Assembly: GCF_001641265.1 (NCBI RefSeq)
Contig: NW_020167538.1
Location: 310,001-374,000, forward strand
DNA length: 64,000 bases
DNA from: Pseudogymnoascus destructans
Lineage: Eukaryota; Ascomycota; Leotiomycetes; Thelebolales; Thelebolaceae
Direction: 5' to 3'
In this document: positions 52,691 through 64,000 of the stretch, piece by piece
Layout of the letters: each line of letters opens with the position of its first letter
Numbering within the stretch: the stretch's first letter is position 1
The notes under the pieces: model-generated
Databases searched by the model: none
What the model saw: only the letters and a program-made list of their open reading frames with translations
Told to the model about the DNA's origin: nothing
Program-made: the position numbers and the translations under genes

Positions 52691-53640
52691 AAAACGCGTT
52701 TTGAAGCTGGTAGGTAGTAAGGTGGGGAAAGTGATGGACTCGGTGATAAACCACGTTAAAGGAAAAAGGAAAAAGAGAAAAGTTGAGGGATTAGCTATCA
52801 ATGGCAGTTGTGCTTAAGCTTCATCGTGTCTCGGCAAGCAGTGTAGTCCTCAAAAGCTATTAAGTATAAATCAGGATACTATGAAGATGAGCATCTCTGT
52901 TGGAGGCTCTGACGTCTGAAGATGGACGGTATGGAACGCATTCCATCGAGTGTTGTCGATTCTGTCGCGGCCACTAAGAGCGACAGCGCCAGGCACACAT
53001 GACGAAGGGTCTGTTGAAAACGGCCCTAGGGGCTTGGCACTAGGATCGCCGGCTTCACCGGCGATCACTAAACCGCTCCCCCAACATCGGTGTAAGGATA
53101 TCAGAACCCTGTATCATATTAGTAAGATCTCTGTATTATATTAGGTTTAGTGGTTAGCATCAATGAAAACTCTACACACCCAAATGCACGGTCTATTATT
53201 CTGTCAGGGTCTGTCTGGACGGGGCGCTGACATGAAACATGGATGGGGGTAAGCCTAGCCGAGTCGCCGTCTACTCCCTACTAGTAAGTGTGCTAGTCGG
53301 GAGCGACTCTAGTAGCGCGACGCGAAGTAACGTAACCACGCTTTCAACACTTCTCACAACACAATCCGATGAAGGTCTGAGAGCCTCTACATTGTATCAC
53401 TAAGAAAAAAGGAATGAAAAGGGTCGAATTCGATTCGCTGGAAATATACCGTTGGATAACATGTCAGCCACCTTATAAACGTGATCCGAAGTGATATGAA
53501 TTGGCCAGGCCGAGCTGACTAGGACCCGATCCCCACCATGCGGTGTGATTGGCCAGTAAGAGGGCAGTAGAAGGCTTCCATCATCACACTCATACCCCAG
53601 AATATGACGGCAAGGAAGGCGGCCTTCCGACATTGAAAGC
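52691..53640. other. Gene-free right edge of the relic zone
   Basis: No gene seen. A small perfect hairpin GATCGCCGG-CTTCA-CCGGCGATC lies at about 53045-53067, and a larger one at 53606-53656. Confidence 0.45.
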
Positions 53641-53656
53641 CGCCTTCCTTGCCGTC
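53606..53656. repeat. Perfect 17-bp inverted repeat
   Basis: GACGGCAAGGAAGGCGG at 53606-53622 and its exact complement at 53640-53656, with a 17-base spacer. It sits at the border between relic DNA and the xlnR upstream region. Confidence 0.9.
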
Positions 53657-54664
53657 GCAGGATACCGTTATCTTTGTTAGTCCTTAGCTACTCTAGTACG
53701 GTCTCCCTGCTCAACTCCCCCCTCAACTCCGCGCCATGGGAAATTCTACGCCGACTCGCTCACCCCAACCAACGGCCTCCACACACACATCCCACTTACC
53801 ATCCAAGGCGTCGTTCAGCGTATTTCTATACTATTACTGTGCTCTTCTCCAACGCCGCCGCCCCCCTCGCCCCGCTGTCGAGGATGTGCATGGATGGGGC
53901 TAACATAGTGTGATTATCTCCGCTTGTCGTCTTGTCGTCTCTCCTCATTTTCTCTTCCCTCCCCCCATCATCTATTCTACGAGCAAATCATATTACCGGG
54001 CTTTCCAGCACATCCCTGATCGTGATCAGCCAACCTCTCCGCCTCCTCAGTCCACTCAAAGCCATCATCCTATCCTTCCATCCTTCCATCCATCCATCCA
54101 CTCTCACTCCCCACACCTCAGTGACCCTGTCGTCTCGCTCGTGGACCGTCCATTATCATTGCTATTATAGCACGAGGCGTATGCCCGGTAATTCATGCAC
54201 AGCGGCCACCACTAAAGGACTGCTCTGCTTTCCTCACATCCCCGCCTCCGATAGCAATATATCCCTGAACAGGCATCCCGCTCCCTGGTGGAACGTACAC
54301 CGTACATCCAGGAAGCAGACGTCGACTAACTCTCTAACGCTCAACCCCGCTATTCCATTCTTCGGAGTACAAACAAAATAGATTCGTTGCCGCTTTGGGG
54401 TCCCCAACACTACAAATTTCTCCAGACCGCGGAGAGATGCACGCTGAGATATAGATGGGCTGGACATCCGACCGTCTTATTCTCCGTATCTCATCACTTC
54501 GTTTCACTCCTCCACTACAGACTCATACGCCCGGTTGAAGCTCGCCGAGCCACGTCCACTAAGATAACCCATGTCTGTCCATCATACTATCATTGTCTCC
54601 CCACTACAGCCTGTCTTACCGACCAGCCTGGGAGTAGGCATTTCTCGAAAACTCACCAACCAAA
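53657..54664 (+). promoter_or_regulatory. xlnR upstream and leader region
   Basis: C/T-rich DNA with several short upstream open frames, as in many fungal regulator genes. One GGCTAA word at 53898-53903 matches the binding core known for XlnR in Aspergillus and may allow autoregulation; a six-base match alone is weak. Transcription start is not determinable. Confidence 0.4.
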
Positions 54665-57659
54665 ATGCTTTCCAACCCTCCCCATCGCTATTCAAGCTAC
54701 CACACCATGCCAGTCAACAACACGTTGCCGACTGGCCACATCCCATCGAACCACATTCACGGAGGCGGCTTGGACAACCTGGCGCATGGCTCACAGCATG
54801 CGCTTCATCAACTGCAACGGCAGATCGATGTACATCAGAATCATCATTCGAATAGGGACTCTAATTCAAAGCATCGGCAACACCCATACAACCGGGTAGC
54901 CGGTGGGATGCTAGGCGGCCGAAGCTCCGGCATGAATGGATCTCAGGCTTCTGGCCCAGCCCGACGACGAATCAGCAGGGCCTGCGACCAGTGCAACCAG
55001 CTAAGAACCAAGTGCGATGGACAAAACCCATGCGCACACTGTGTTGGTATGTTACCTACACAATTATTGGCGGGACGATGCTAACGCGATACCTTAGAAT
55101 TCAACCTAGGTTGTGAATATATACGTGAGCGAAAGAAGCGCGGAAAGGCATCGAGGAAGGAAATCGCACAACAAGCGGCAGCAGCAGCGGCGGCGGCCGC
55201 ATCAGGCGATGGCCAAAAATCTACTGCGGCCGCATCGTCGGGCGAGAGGTCGCCAATCGAGCCCCGAATGGAGCACAAGTCATCTCTCGACGAATCATCA
55301 GATGGGAATCAACGAAACTCTGGAACTGCGAATGAACTCGCAGGGGCGCAAAACATCAACAACGCGCATCTAATGAAAGGCAATGGACGCGCTCGAACTA
55401 GCGGACAGCTCGGAGATTTACCACACCAGCTCCAGCCAATGATGACAAACCGACACGATGACGCCATGAGCCAGTCACAGATGGACAGCCCAACAGAAAT
55501 AGGGCTCAACGGCTACGGCGCTATGCATGGCTATAATCGATCGGTCAATGGCCATCTGATGAACAGAAATGCATACGTTTATTCCTCTACTTCTTTACCC
55601 GGATACCCAGTCCTCCCATACGCCATCCAGAGCCCCCCACATTATCCAACGAATAATCAATCCCCCGGATTCAGGCTAGGGGACAGTCCCATGACTGGGT
55701 ACTCGATGGAGACACCCACCGTCACCTCCCCTGGCTGGGCCCCCATCGAGTCTCCCATGAACCAATATCACATGACACCTCACCATCATGTTCAGACACA
55801 ACTGAGATACCCAGTCTTACAGCCCCTTGTGCCTCATCTGACTGGAATAATACCCATCTCGTTGGCATGCGAGCTGCTTGACCTTTACTTCGCCAGCTCA
55901 TCGTCGGCGCAGATGCACCCAATGTCGCCGTATGTACTTGGCTACGCCTTCCGTCGACGGTCATTCCTTCACCAGACAAAGCCACGGCAATGCACCCCAG
56001 CACTCCTGGCGAGTATGCTCTGGGTGGCTGCACAAACTAGCGATGCTGCATTCTTAACAATCCCGCCCCCAGCTAGAGGCCGAGTTTGCCAGAAGCTCCT
56101 AGAGCTTACTGTCGGCCTGCTAAAGCCGCTTATCCACGGTCCTCCAGCTGATGAAGCATCGAACAACTTCTCCGATACAGTCATCAATGGAGTTGCGCTG
56201 GGCGGACTGGGCGTAGCAATGCCTGGCACTGTCAGTGAAGAAGCCATGACTGGCGAAGGCGGCGCGTTTGGCGCTGCCGGTGCTTTGGATGACGTTGTGA
56301 CATATATCCATCTCGCAACTGTCGTTTCTGCTAGCGAGTACAAAGGTGCAAGCCTACGCTGGTGGAATGCAGCCTGGTCGCTCGCCCGCGAACTGAAACT
56401 CGGCCGTGAGCTACCACCAAGTTCCATACCACAACCCGACAATGACGTGGACGCCGATGGTGAAGCTGATGATGATTTGGAGACCCCACATCCTCCCACC
56501 GGCTCACCGTGTAGCATCACGGAGGAGGAGCGTGAAGAGCGCCGGAGAATCTGGTGGCTAGTTTACACAGTCGACCGACACTTGTCGTTGTGTTACAACA
56601 AACCCCTGTTTCTTCTGGATGTTGAATGCGACCGTCTGCTGCAGCCAATGGATGATACATTATGGCAGAGTGGGGAGTTCTATTCCGGTGATTCTAGCCT
56701 TCATATTACTTCCCCGAACGGCTCAGCCCAAATCAGAAGGAAAGGACCTAACTTTGAGTGTACTGGCCATAGTATATTTGGGTATTTCTTGCCCCTAATG
56801 ACCATACTCGGCGAGATCGTAGATCTCAACCACGCCAAGAATCACCCGCGATTCGGCGTTGGGTTCCGCTCCGGCCAGGAGTGGGACGACTACGCCAACG
56901 AGATCACGCAGCAGCTTGAGGCGTATGGGCGTAGCTTGAAGGACTTCGAGTTAAGGCACCTGTCTAGCAATGACGGGAACCCGGGCGCGAATAATGGCAC
57001 TGGTCCTGATGGTATGGCCATGGGCCAGGAGGACATTTCATGGCCGCACTCGGTCAATACGACGACGTCGCGCATGACGACTGAGTCGGATATTCAGACG
57101 CGCATTGTCGTCGCGTATGGCACACACGTCATGCACGTCCTTCACATCCTCCTTAGCGGGAAGTGGGATCCTATTTCGCTCCTCGACGACAACGATCTCT
57201 GGATCTCGTCGCAGAGCTTTATTAACGCTACTGGCCACGCCGTGTCGGCTGCCGAGGCGATAGAGAGCATTCTCGAATTCGACCCGGGGCTAGAGTTTAT
57301 ACCATTCTTCTTCGGCGTCTACCTGCTCCAAGGGAGCTTCTTGCTCCTGCTCATTGCAGACAAGCTGCAGAGCGAGGCGAGCCCCAGCGTGGTCAAGGCC
57401 TGCGAGACAATCGTCAGAGCCCACGAGGCCTGCGTGGTTACTTTGAATACAGAATACCAGGTTCGTACTAGACAACTACTTTATAAATTGCGAGCATTAA
57501 CTAATAACTTCACAGAGGAATTTCCGCAAGGTCATGCGGTCGGCGCTCGCGCAGGTGCGCGGTAGACTACCAGAGGACATTGGGGAGCAGCAGCTTTGGC
57601 GACGCGAAGTGCTATCGTTGTACAGGTGGACAGGAGACGGCACAGGTCTGGCTTTGTAA
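54665..57659 (+). CDS. xlnR: Xylanolytic/cellulolytic regulator XlnR/Xyr1
   Basis: Exons 54665-55046, 55098-57460 and 57516-57659, 962 residues. This Zn2Cys6 activator controls xylanase, cellulase and pentose-catabolism genes. The start MLSNPPHRYS resembles the Xyr1 start. The zinc cluster CDQCNQLRTKCDGQNPCAHC...GC occupies residues 107-133, split by the first intron, and is followed by the basic RERKKRGKASRKEI. The fungal-specific regulator domain follows: YPVLQPLVPHL, SSSSAQMHPMSPYVLG, ASMLWVAAQTSDAAFL, VSASEYKGASLRWWNAAWSLARELKLGRELPP, EEEREERRRIWWLVYTVDRHLSLCYN. The last exon gives NFRKVMRSALAQV...LYRWTGDGTGLAL, the usual end. A poly-Ala run lies near residue 150. All introns are in phase. 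Confidence 0.97.
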
Positions 57660-58179
57660 GACTAAAAATATGAAGTTGAAGGAGTTTTCGTTTGGAGTCT
57701 GGGAAGGGGTAGGGAATGGGGGATGGGTTATATATAAGATGTATCTTTGTGTGTTTTTTCATCTTAATGGGGGGGTTTTCTATCAGTGGTTGGGAAGGCT
57801 GATTATTAGAGGTGGGAATCACGAGCGGGATGAATTGTCGACGATATCAGGAACTCTCTATAACCCATGCCACAGTTAAGGTATTTAAGCAATTGAGAAC
57901 TCAATTATATACTCTACTTTGTAAAACAATTCCGTTAGACATGTCTTGTCTTTATGAAGATGAAGGGAGCATCTGAAATTCCACCTGGCACGTGACCCAA
58001 GTTCCCCAGAACCCACAATTAACCGACCACAATTTTTACCCCTCGCCCTGGCCTCAAAACAGTTACAACCCCACCACGCATCCAACTACCACAAGCACCT
58101 TCTAACAACCGTCACACTGTACACTCCACGCCTCCTACACCGCACAACCCGTGCCATCCTCCACCCAAACACCCGCAAA
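57660..58179. other. Intergenic, xlnR 3' end and Arc1 promoter
   Basis: 520 bases without a gene. T-rich 3' sequence follows xlnR; C/A-rich leader (ACCACCCAAACACC-like words) precedes the ATG at 58180. Confidence 0.45.
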
Positions 58180-59397
58180 ATGTCGACCTTCGCCTCCCTA
58201 ACCTACACGCCGGCCCAATCCGCCGAGATCGCGCAATGGCAGACCACCATCTCGCGCCTCTCCGACACAGCCGCCCGCCCTGCGCTGCTGACGACCCTGA
58301 ACTCGCACCTGGCGACGCGCACGACGCTTCTGGGCGCCCTGCCCTCCGTCGCGGACGTGGAGCTGTATAAGGCTCTCTCCCCCGCTATCGCGAGCTGGAG
58401 CGCTGAGGAGCTCACTGGGAAGGACGGACACCCGAATTTGGTCCGCCATATGGACTTTGTGCAGGGGTCTGATCTGTTTGGACTCGGTATTGGGGAGGGG
58501 GATAGGGTTAAGGTGGATAAAGATGAGGTGCTTTTTGTGAAGCCGCCGGTGGATGCTAAGGCGGAGAAGGAGAGGATTAAGAAGGAGAAGGCTGCTGCTG
58601 CCGCCGCCGCGGCGGGTGGCGCGGCGGGTGGAGCGCAAACGACACTCCCTGATTGCAGCGGAAACGCGAAGGGACCTAAGGAGGCTGCTGCTGCTGCTGC
58701 TGGTGGAGAGGGCGGACAGAAGACGCAGAAGAAGGAGAAGAAGGAGAAGGCGCCTAAGCCGCAGAAGGCCCCCGCGCATACGGCCCCGTTGAGCCCGTCG
58801 CTGATTGATCTCCGCGTGGGACATATTGTGAAGGCGGTTAAGCACCCAGAAGCGGACTCGCTGTTCGTCTCGACTATTGCGATGGGTGATAAGGCCGGGA
58901 CGGATGATACTGAGGAGGTGGATGGTGTGGTGTGCCGAACAGTGTGCTCGGGCCTGAATGGACTGGTGCCGCTGGAGGAGATGCAGGGACGCTACGTGGT
59001 GGTGGTGTGCAACCTTAAGCCTGTGAAGATGCGCGGAGTGAAGTCGTGCGCGATGGTGCTTGCGTCGTCACCGAGGCTGAAGGAGGGTGAGGCGGATAAC
59101 CATGCTGGGCCGGTTGAGCTGGTGACGCCGCCTGCGGGGTCGAAGGCAGGAGAGCGTGTGTGGTTTGAGGGATGGACTGGCGAGCCAGAGGGTATCCTCA
59201 ACCCGAAGAAGAAGGTTTGGGAGATGATCCAACCTGGGTTTACGATTACCGACGCGTTCGAGGTTGCATTTGATGCGGGCGCAGTGAAGGAGCTTAGCAA
59301 GGAGGGAGAGGAGCCGAAGACGGGGCTCGGGAAGCTGGTTACTGTTGGGGGTGGTGTCTGCACGGTTAAGACATTGGCGGGTGGAATTGTGAGGTAG
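58180..59397 (+). CDS. ARC1: Arc1-like tRNA-binding protein (aminoacyl-tRNA synthetase cofactor)
   Basis: A single exon of 405 residues. In yeast, Arc1 binds methionyl- and glutamyl-tRNA synthetases and raises their tRNA affinity. Order seen: an N-terminal GST-like helical region (1-120, weakly conserved), a Lys/Ala-rich linker (KEKAAAAAAAA...KKEKKEKAPKPQK) that binds RNA, and a C-terminal EMAPII/tRNA-binding OB fold from about residue 208. The OB fold shows LSPSLIDLRVGHIVKAVKHPEADSLFV, RTVCSGLNGLVPLEEMQGR, VVCNLKPVKMRGVKSCAMVLAS. The linker contains GC-rich codon repeats likely to vary in length between strains. The domain assignment is sure; the orthologue rests on the architecture. Confidence 0.93.
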   Translation: MSTFASLTYTPAQSAEIAQWQTTISRLSDTAARPALLTTLNSHLATRTTLLGALPSVADVELYKALSPAIASWSAEELTGKDGHPNLVRHMDFVQGSDLFGLGIGEGDRVKVDKDEVLFVKPPVDAKAEKERIKKEKAAAAAAAAGGAAGGAQTTLPDCSGNAKGPKEAAAAAAGGEGGQKTQKKEKKEKAPKPQKAPAHTAPLSPSLIDLRVGHIVKAVKHPEADSLFVSTIAMGDKAGTDDTEEVDGVVCRTVCSGLNGLVPLEEMQGRYVVVVCNLKPVKMRGVKSCAMVLASSPRLKEGEADNHAGPVELVTPPAGSKAGERVWFEGWTGEPEGILNPKKKVWEMIQPGFTITDAFEVAFDAGAVKELSKEGEEPKTGLGKLVTVGGGVCTVKTLAGGIVR

Positions 59398-59585
59398 AGA
59401 GCATGTATGTGATGTAGAACCAGTTGGCACAGACGAGTATAAAGAGCTATCTATAGAAAGCCTTACAATGAATGTCTAAACTGCCGCACCGGATCTCTAA
59501 GTATGACTTTGCTTCCAAGCACGAAACTGTCCCTCGAGTCCTATCTACGCCTTAACCCCCCCCCAATCCTATCCCAACCAACCTC

Positions 59586-60677
59586 TCAAATAGACTTCTC
59601 CCCGCCTCTATCAGCCCTTGCCAGCCTCCTACGATAGTTCTCCCTGAATCTCATCCTACCGACGGTTCCCCACCCTATAACCCCAACAAACAGGACAGCC
59701 CACGTGCCCGTGATGATGCTTCCGATGGGGAAGATCGCAATCTTGGTGCCGGGAAGCACAAAGGCGACATCAGCGATGACGCCGACAGCCGAGATCGTAG
59801 CCATGGTATGGGGCTGATCGCTAAAGAGGCCGACGACGAACGTCGCTTCGAGGGAGGACAGAGAGCTGTTCGCCGCGTTCTTGGCGACGGACAGGGTGAC
59901 GACTGGAATGAGGATGGCTTGGAGTGCGGTCCTGGGAGAAGGCGTGTTAGTTCAATTGGCCCGCACGGGTTTGGGGTAAACTTACGAGTTCAGATTTGCG
60001 TTCTGCAGCTCCTTGTTTATCTGCCCCACAAACGCAAAGCTCTGCACCAGCACCGGGGCCTGATCTGCGCGCTTCGCGAATAGCCCCCTCTTTGACGGCG
60101 GCCACGATAGTGGCAACCCGCGCGCTGCGACTTGCGGCCTAGCTACTAGGTCGGTGACGGGGACGGGCTGGACTTGCGCGCCTGCAAAGCGAACGTCGAT
60201 GCTGACATCGGCGGGTGCGACGCCGGCGAAAGCTTCAGTGGCGGGGCCGATGGCGAAGAGGCGTAGGTCCGCTTCGAAGATGCCGGTGGAGTTGTCCAGG
60301 GACGGGAGGTTGTAGCACATTGCCATGCCGGTGGGGGAGTTGGCAAGGCCTCGCAGCATCACGAGGGCGGTGGTGCAGGCGGCCATTGCGGAGGCGTTCC
60401 AGTTGGCGGGACGAAGAAGAGGGGTGTCCGCGCGGGAGAGGAGGTCGCGGCCGTCATCGACAATGCTGGAGATGTAGTTCTTGAGGAGATCAGACGGGGT
60501 ATCGGCGCGGCGGTTGATGGTTGCCACTGCTGCCGCGGGATTGTTGGCAGCAGGAGAGGGCGGGGATCGGCGGCGGTAGAGGGTGAGATCGAGGTTCTTG
60601 ACGTATTCAGATGCCGATAGGCCCGAGACGCTGGCTGCGAGCAGCGCCGCGGTGGTGATTAGGCGTGGCAGCATCAT
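59586..60677 (-). CDS. Secreted/type I membrane protein of unknown function
   Basis: Exons 59986-60677 and 59586-59931, intron 59932-59985 (GTAAGT...CCCAG), 345 residues. A clear signal peptide (MMLPRLITTAALLAASVSGLSA) precedes an ectodomain with two cysteines (AACTTAL and MAMCYNLP) and several Asn-linked glycosylation sequons (WNAS, LDNST, NLNST, ANSS). A conserved-looking segment FAFVGQINKELQNANLNSTALQAILIPVVTLSVAKN bridges the intron. A hydrophobic helix near the C-terminus (IAIFPIGSIITGTWAVLFVGVIGWG) ends in a basic tail RFRENYRRRLARADRGG. Topology: outside or lumenal N-terminus, cytosolic basic tail. I do not recognise a named family; it looks like a conserved ascomycete protein. Confidence 0.78.
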
Positions 60678-63247
60678 GATTCGATGTGGTGGCCGTCTTG
60701 TCTAGAAGGGTCGTGAGATCTGAAGGCAACGAGTGGGCTCTTGATAACGCGGCAGGTCTTCCGGAATGACTGTATTGATAATCTGCATGTACCAGCAGAG
60801 CAACAGAGAATAAAAAAAGTATTAAAAATATGAATTGAATGGGCCAGCCCAGAACAGAAGGGTTCGCAGTACCAGCAACTGACGATTAGTTTCCAGGCCC
60901 GACGAGCAGGAAAGAATTAAACATGGCGAGAAGAGAAACAAAAAAGAAGATGTTTAGACAACGATAGTCATGCAATGGTACAGTGGAAAGAAAGCCAAGC
61001 GTTGGAGGTGGAAACGGTCTAAGCTTCTGAGACGAGGGTCCGAGGTTGGCAGGGGCGTGGAAGGTTTGTGGACATCGAAACAGGTATAGTCAGGAGGCTC
61101 CATGACCTCCAATCGACCTCGACCACGGCCTCAACCTCGGGGCTTCCAAGCGGCTGTAGCGGACGTGGACCGAAGGCCGAACAACCCGTACTGACCAGCA
61201 CCGACAAGCAGCCGTGGGTAGAGGAGATCCCAAGAAATACACCTACAATATTCCACCAACTCGGCCAGAGTGAAGAGTGCATCTCGGCATCTCGAATACT
61301 GTACTCGTACCGTAATCGTCCTGTCGTTGTATTTAACTAAACTTGGCGATAGCTCTAGCATCTCGGAGGAGACGATGAGACGTGCACCGTGTCTCATCTT
61401 TCGTGGTGAAGCGGCCCGCGACCCCTGGCGCCTCATAAGGTTGTCGCAGGTTCGGCGCCACCACAAAATCTCTGCTTTTCATCCTTGGCGCAACAGCATC
61501 CCTTTCCTCTTGAAAGAGTCATCTTGATCCTGCTTATTTTGTTTTATTCAACATTTGAACGCGACCGAAATGGTGGTGATTGTAATTAAAACCACGTGAC
61601 TATATTGATATAGTCACGTGGTTTTAATTGCGATTGCGATGACACTGTCGGCCCGGATTGTCGTCGTAATCCGATATGCTTCTGTGCAATATGCACAGAA
61701 ACAGCCATGCACATACTTATATGCTTGGTATTCTACCGCACATGTTGCCGATGCACCGTCGCAATGACCGTTGTATTTGTGTAAGTCGTTGCTCCTTCCT
61801 GTCATATCATCTGTCAGTGACCATCTGAATTACGAAGAAATTCAACGACTTGCAGCTTTGTAAAGACATCATTTAAAGGCTTCTAGCTGCGAACATTTGT
61901 TCAAGCCAAGCCCTTGGTCAAGTGGCCTAGCCCTCAGTATACCGCCTTCCCCGCAGGCAAATCCGATATGTATCGGGACTGGCACAGCATCATGCTGCCG
62001 TCGACCCGGCGTTGCCGATGTCTTTGAGCAGCACCCCGCCAAAGATGCAATTTATATCCCGGGCCATATGGATGATCTCGCTCCTTAGTCGGCCTTCCGG
62101 ACGACAAACCCATGCTCTTCGAATATATGGTTTCTAGCACGGCACTACAGGAACCCCCCCTCGTTAGCCAATGAGTATTTCCTCCAGTCGACGGTGATGT
62201 TGGTATGGAATCTCTCATGGTTTATCCCGTTGCACTGCATGGGGACGCTATCTGCCGCTGAGGGGCGTGCCACTGCTGGGACCGGCAGAGGCCAATGATG
62301 CCACGCAACCACGTCGTGGTGGGGAGACGTTCTTTCAGCATATTTCTGTGCCGGGGGAGGGGAGGTGGAGGGCGCATGAGGGGGGGACGGCGTTTAAGCC
62401 GGTTGTTTTGGGTCAATTTGATGCCAAATGGGCGGGGGGATACGAGGGTTATGCATGCAGGGTTGGCTGTGGAGGAGGGAAGGCGGCGATGAATATTTGG
62501 CCAATGGGGTTTATGGAATGACGGGATGTATATCGAGAGGAGGGGAGGCGGTGTAAATATGAAAATAGTTGTTGATGTGTTGAAAATGTTCTGACGATCT
62601 CGCAGTTGATCCCCCGATCTGAGGATCCCGCGGTGAACTACTGCACGCCATCCCCACGAGCTTTCCCCAACAGCTACCCCGCCTCACACATCTCGCTCTC
62701 TGGGTTAAAACCCGTGAACCAGAAATCAGTTATCCAGCTAGCTGGCACGTTGTCTTACCCCCGTAATGCCCCAGCAGCCGTCCCCACCCTACTGCCACTG
62801 TAAGCCGCACCCATAACCCATCCCGACGTGTTATGGTACCCCACACCTGCAATGCCCATGTGGCAAGCTTGTGCATCCTAGTCTACCTTAGCACAAAGTC
62901 GATGAATGCTACAAAAAGCATGTGTGATGAGGCACTTGGGTTCACCATGGGCTGGCGGACCTAGACAATTAACGGGGGTATGCGGGCACCTGACGCAAAG
63001 TTGACAGTCAAAACACGCAAAGATATCTACTGACGCATAGATTCCTGCCTAGACAACATATTTATATACCCGTCTACCCACGAAATCTCCGCGCTCGCAG
63101 CCACCACGCTACAACAACAAACAGGGGGAAGAAATATACAACTGCGCGCGGTCTCGAAACACTTTTATTTACAGACCCGATTTTGATGCAGGCATGTCTC
63201 TTCTAGACATGCGCATGGCAGTTTTGAAGGAGGGAGGGATGATAAGC
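60678..63247. other. Long gene-free region before malate dehydrogenase
   Basis: 2.6 kb with no supported gene. It holds a perfect 42-bp inverted repeat at 61584-61629. A short G-rich frame at 62267-62521 (GRWRAHEGGTAFKPVVLGQFDAKW) has protein-like composition but no start context or family. The last 200 bases are the 3' flank of the malate dehydrogenase gene. Confidence 0.45.
61584..61629. repeat. Perfect 21-bp inverted repeat with CACGTG in each arm
   Basis: AATTAAAACCACGTGACTATA, a four-base TTGA loop, then the exact complement. Each arm carries CACGTG, the E-box bound by bHLH factors. Confidence 0.93.
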
Positions 63248-64000
63248 TTAGTTGCCTGGGTTGGTGGCAACGAACTGGACACCCTTCTCGATGTTCTAGG
63301 GGAGAGAGTTAGCTGGGTGGTCTCTGTAAATTCATAGGGGTAGGGGGTAAACGAACCTTCTTCAGGTCAGCGAGGGCAGCATCCAAAAGCTTCTGCTCCT
63401 CAGCGGTGACCTTGCCAACCTCGTGGATCTTCTCGACACCGCTTGGGCCGAGCTCGACCTTGGAGGCGAAGAAATCAACACCCTGGTCCTTGTAGAGCGG
63501 GGAGTCAACAAAGGTTGGCTCAGTAACGCCCTTCTCGCCCTGCGCAGCCTTGAGCAGCGACTCGGCGAAGCGAGCACCAGCCATGGCCATGGAGAGGGTG
63601 GCGGATCCGGCACCATCCTTGGCCTTGACGACCTCATCACCACCGAACTGGACGCGGTTCAGGAGAGCAGCGTTGCCGACAAGGTCGGCGTGCTTGCTCT
63701 GGGAGAAGAGGGGGACGATGGTGACACCGGAGTGGCCACCGACGACGGTGATGGCCTCATCAGCGGGGTCGGTCTTCTTTATCTCGGAGACGAAGCGGGA
63801 AGCGCGGACGACATCGAGGGTGGTGACACCGAAAAGGCGCTTGGGGTTGTAGACGCCAGCCTTCTTGAAGACCTCAGCAACGATGGGGACAGTGCTGTTG
63901 ACGGGGTTGGCGATGACGAGGATGTTGGCGTTGGGGGCAGACTGGGCGGCGGCCTTGGCCAGGTCGCGGACGATGGAGGCGTTGGTGTTGAAGAGGTCAT
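63248..64000 (-). CDS. Malate dehydrogenase, mitochondrial type (C-terminal part)
   Basis: Exons 63357-64000 (continuing past the window) and 63248-63295, intron 63296-63356 (GTTCGT...CCTAG). It oxidises malate to oxaloacetate with NAD in the TCA cycle. The visible part starts at DLFNTNASIVRDLA. It has NPVNSTVPI, VFGVTTLDVVRASRFV-like sequence (LFGVTTLDVVRASRFV), the catalytic His in VVGGHSGVTIVPLFSQ, and GAGSATLSMAMAGARFAESLL. It ends ...NIEKGVQFVATNPGN with no PTS1, so the mitochondrial rather than the peroxisomal form is likely. The N-terminus and targeting sequence are outside the window. The 16-codon last exon is easy to miss. Confidence 0.95.

Noticed and set aside
62267..62521. Possible small gene (GRWRAHEGGTAFKPVV...)
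   Set aside because: Protein-like composition but no convincing start, splice sites or family. Kept only as a note in the intergenic entry.

Overview
The window is nuclear DNA of a filamentous ascomycete (Pezizomycotina). The genes are intron-poor with short introns of about 45-130 nt, bounded by GT-AG and carrying CTAAC/CTGAC branch points. Diagnostic genes include a XlnR/Xyr1 xylanase regulator, an Arb1-type RNAi-chaperone subunit and Ty3 chromovirus elements. The relics are TA-rich with many TAG/TAA stops, as repeat-induced point mutation (RIP) would leave. A Leotiomycete is my guess, from the look of the F-box family and XlnR; this is weak.

Layout, left to right. 1-1469: 3' part of a Lon protease, probably peroxisomal. 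2347-2742: a broken small secreted cysteine-rich protein. 6484-9260: a Zn2Cys6 regulator with an 8-nt exon. 10782-12889 (-): a SUN-domain protein. 14348-15756: UDP-glucose 4-epimerase. 16039-17043 (-): quinone oxidoreductase. 17888-19038 (-): inositol polyphosphate kinase. 20356-22186: Arb1. 23041-31153: an F-box pseudogene split by a complete chromovirus at 23782-30850, with identical 239-bp LTRs and a 5-bp target duplication. 31.2-36.9 kb: nested transposon relics. 37125-39190 (-): MATE transporter. 39947-40832: a DUF202 membrane protein in four exons. 41097-42089 (-): FAD synthase. 42361-44825 (-) and 45032-47818 (+): the divergent ribosome-biogenesis helicases DBP4 and DBP10. 47.9-53.1 kb: a second relic zone sharing long repeats with the first, with solo LTRs and a fragment of a DUF3716-like gene. 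54665-57659: xlnR. 58180-59397: Arc1-like tRNA-binding protein. 59586-60677 (-): a secreted or membrane protein of unknown role. 63248-64000 (-): mitochondrial malate dehydrogenase, running off the edge.

Most single-copy genes are housekeeping genes (proteostasis, sugar nucleotides, inositol phosphates, flavin, ribosome and tRNA work, TCA cycle). They frame two islands of transposon debris. The most unusual object is the chromovirus. It carries a spliced antisense gene between pol and its 3' LTR, a single in-frame UGA between gag and pol, and a nine-base self-complementarity that suggests self-primed reverse transcription. Exon limits were set by hand from splice motifs and reading phase, and every multi-exon model given closes in frame. 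No database search was possible.
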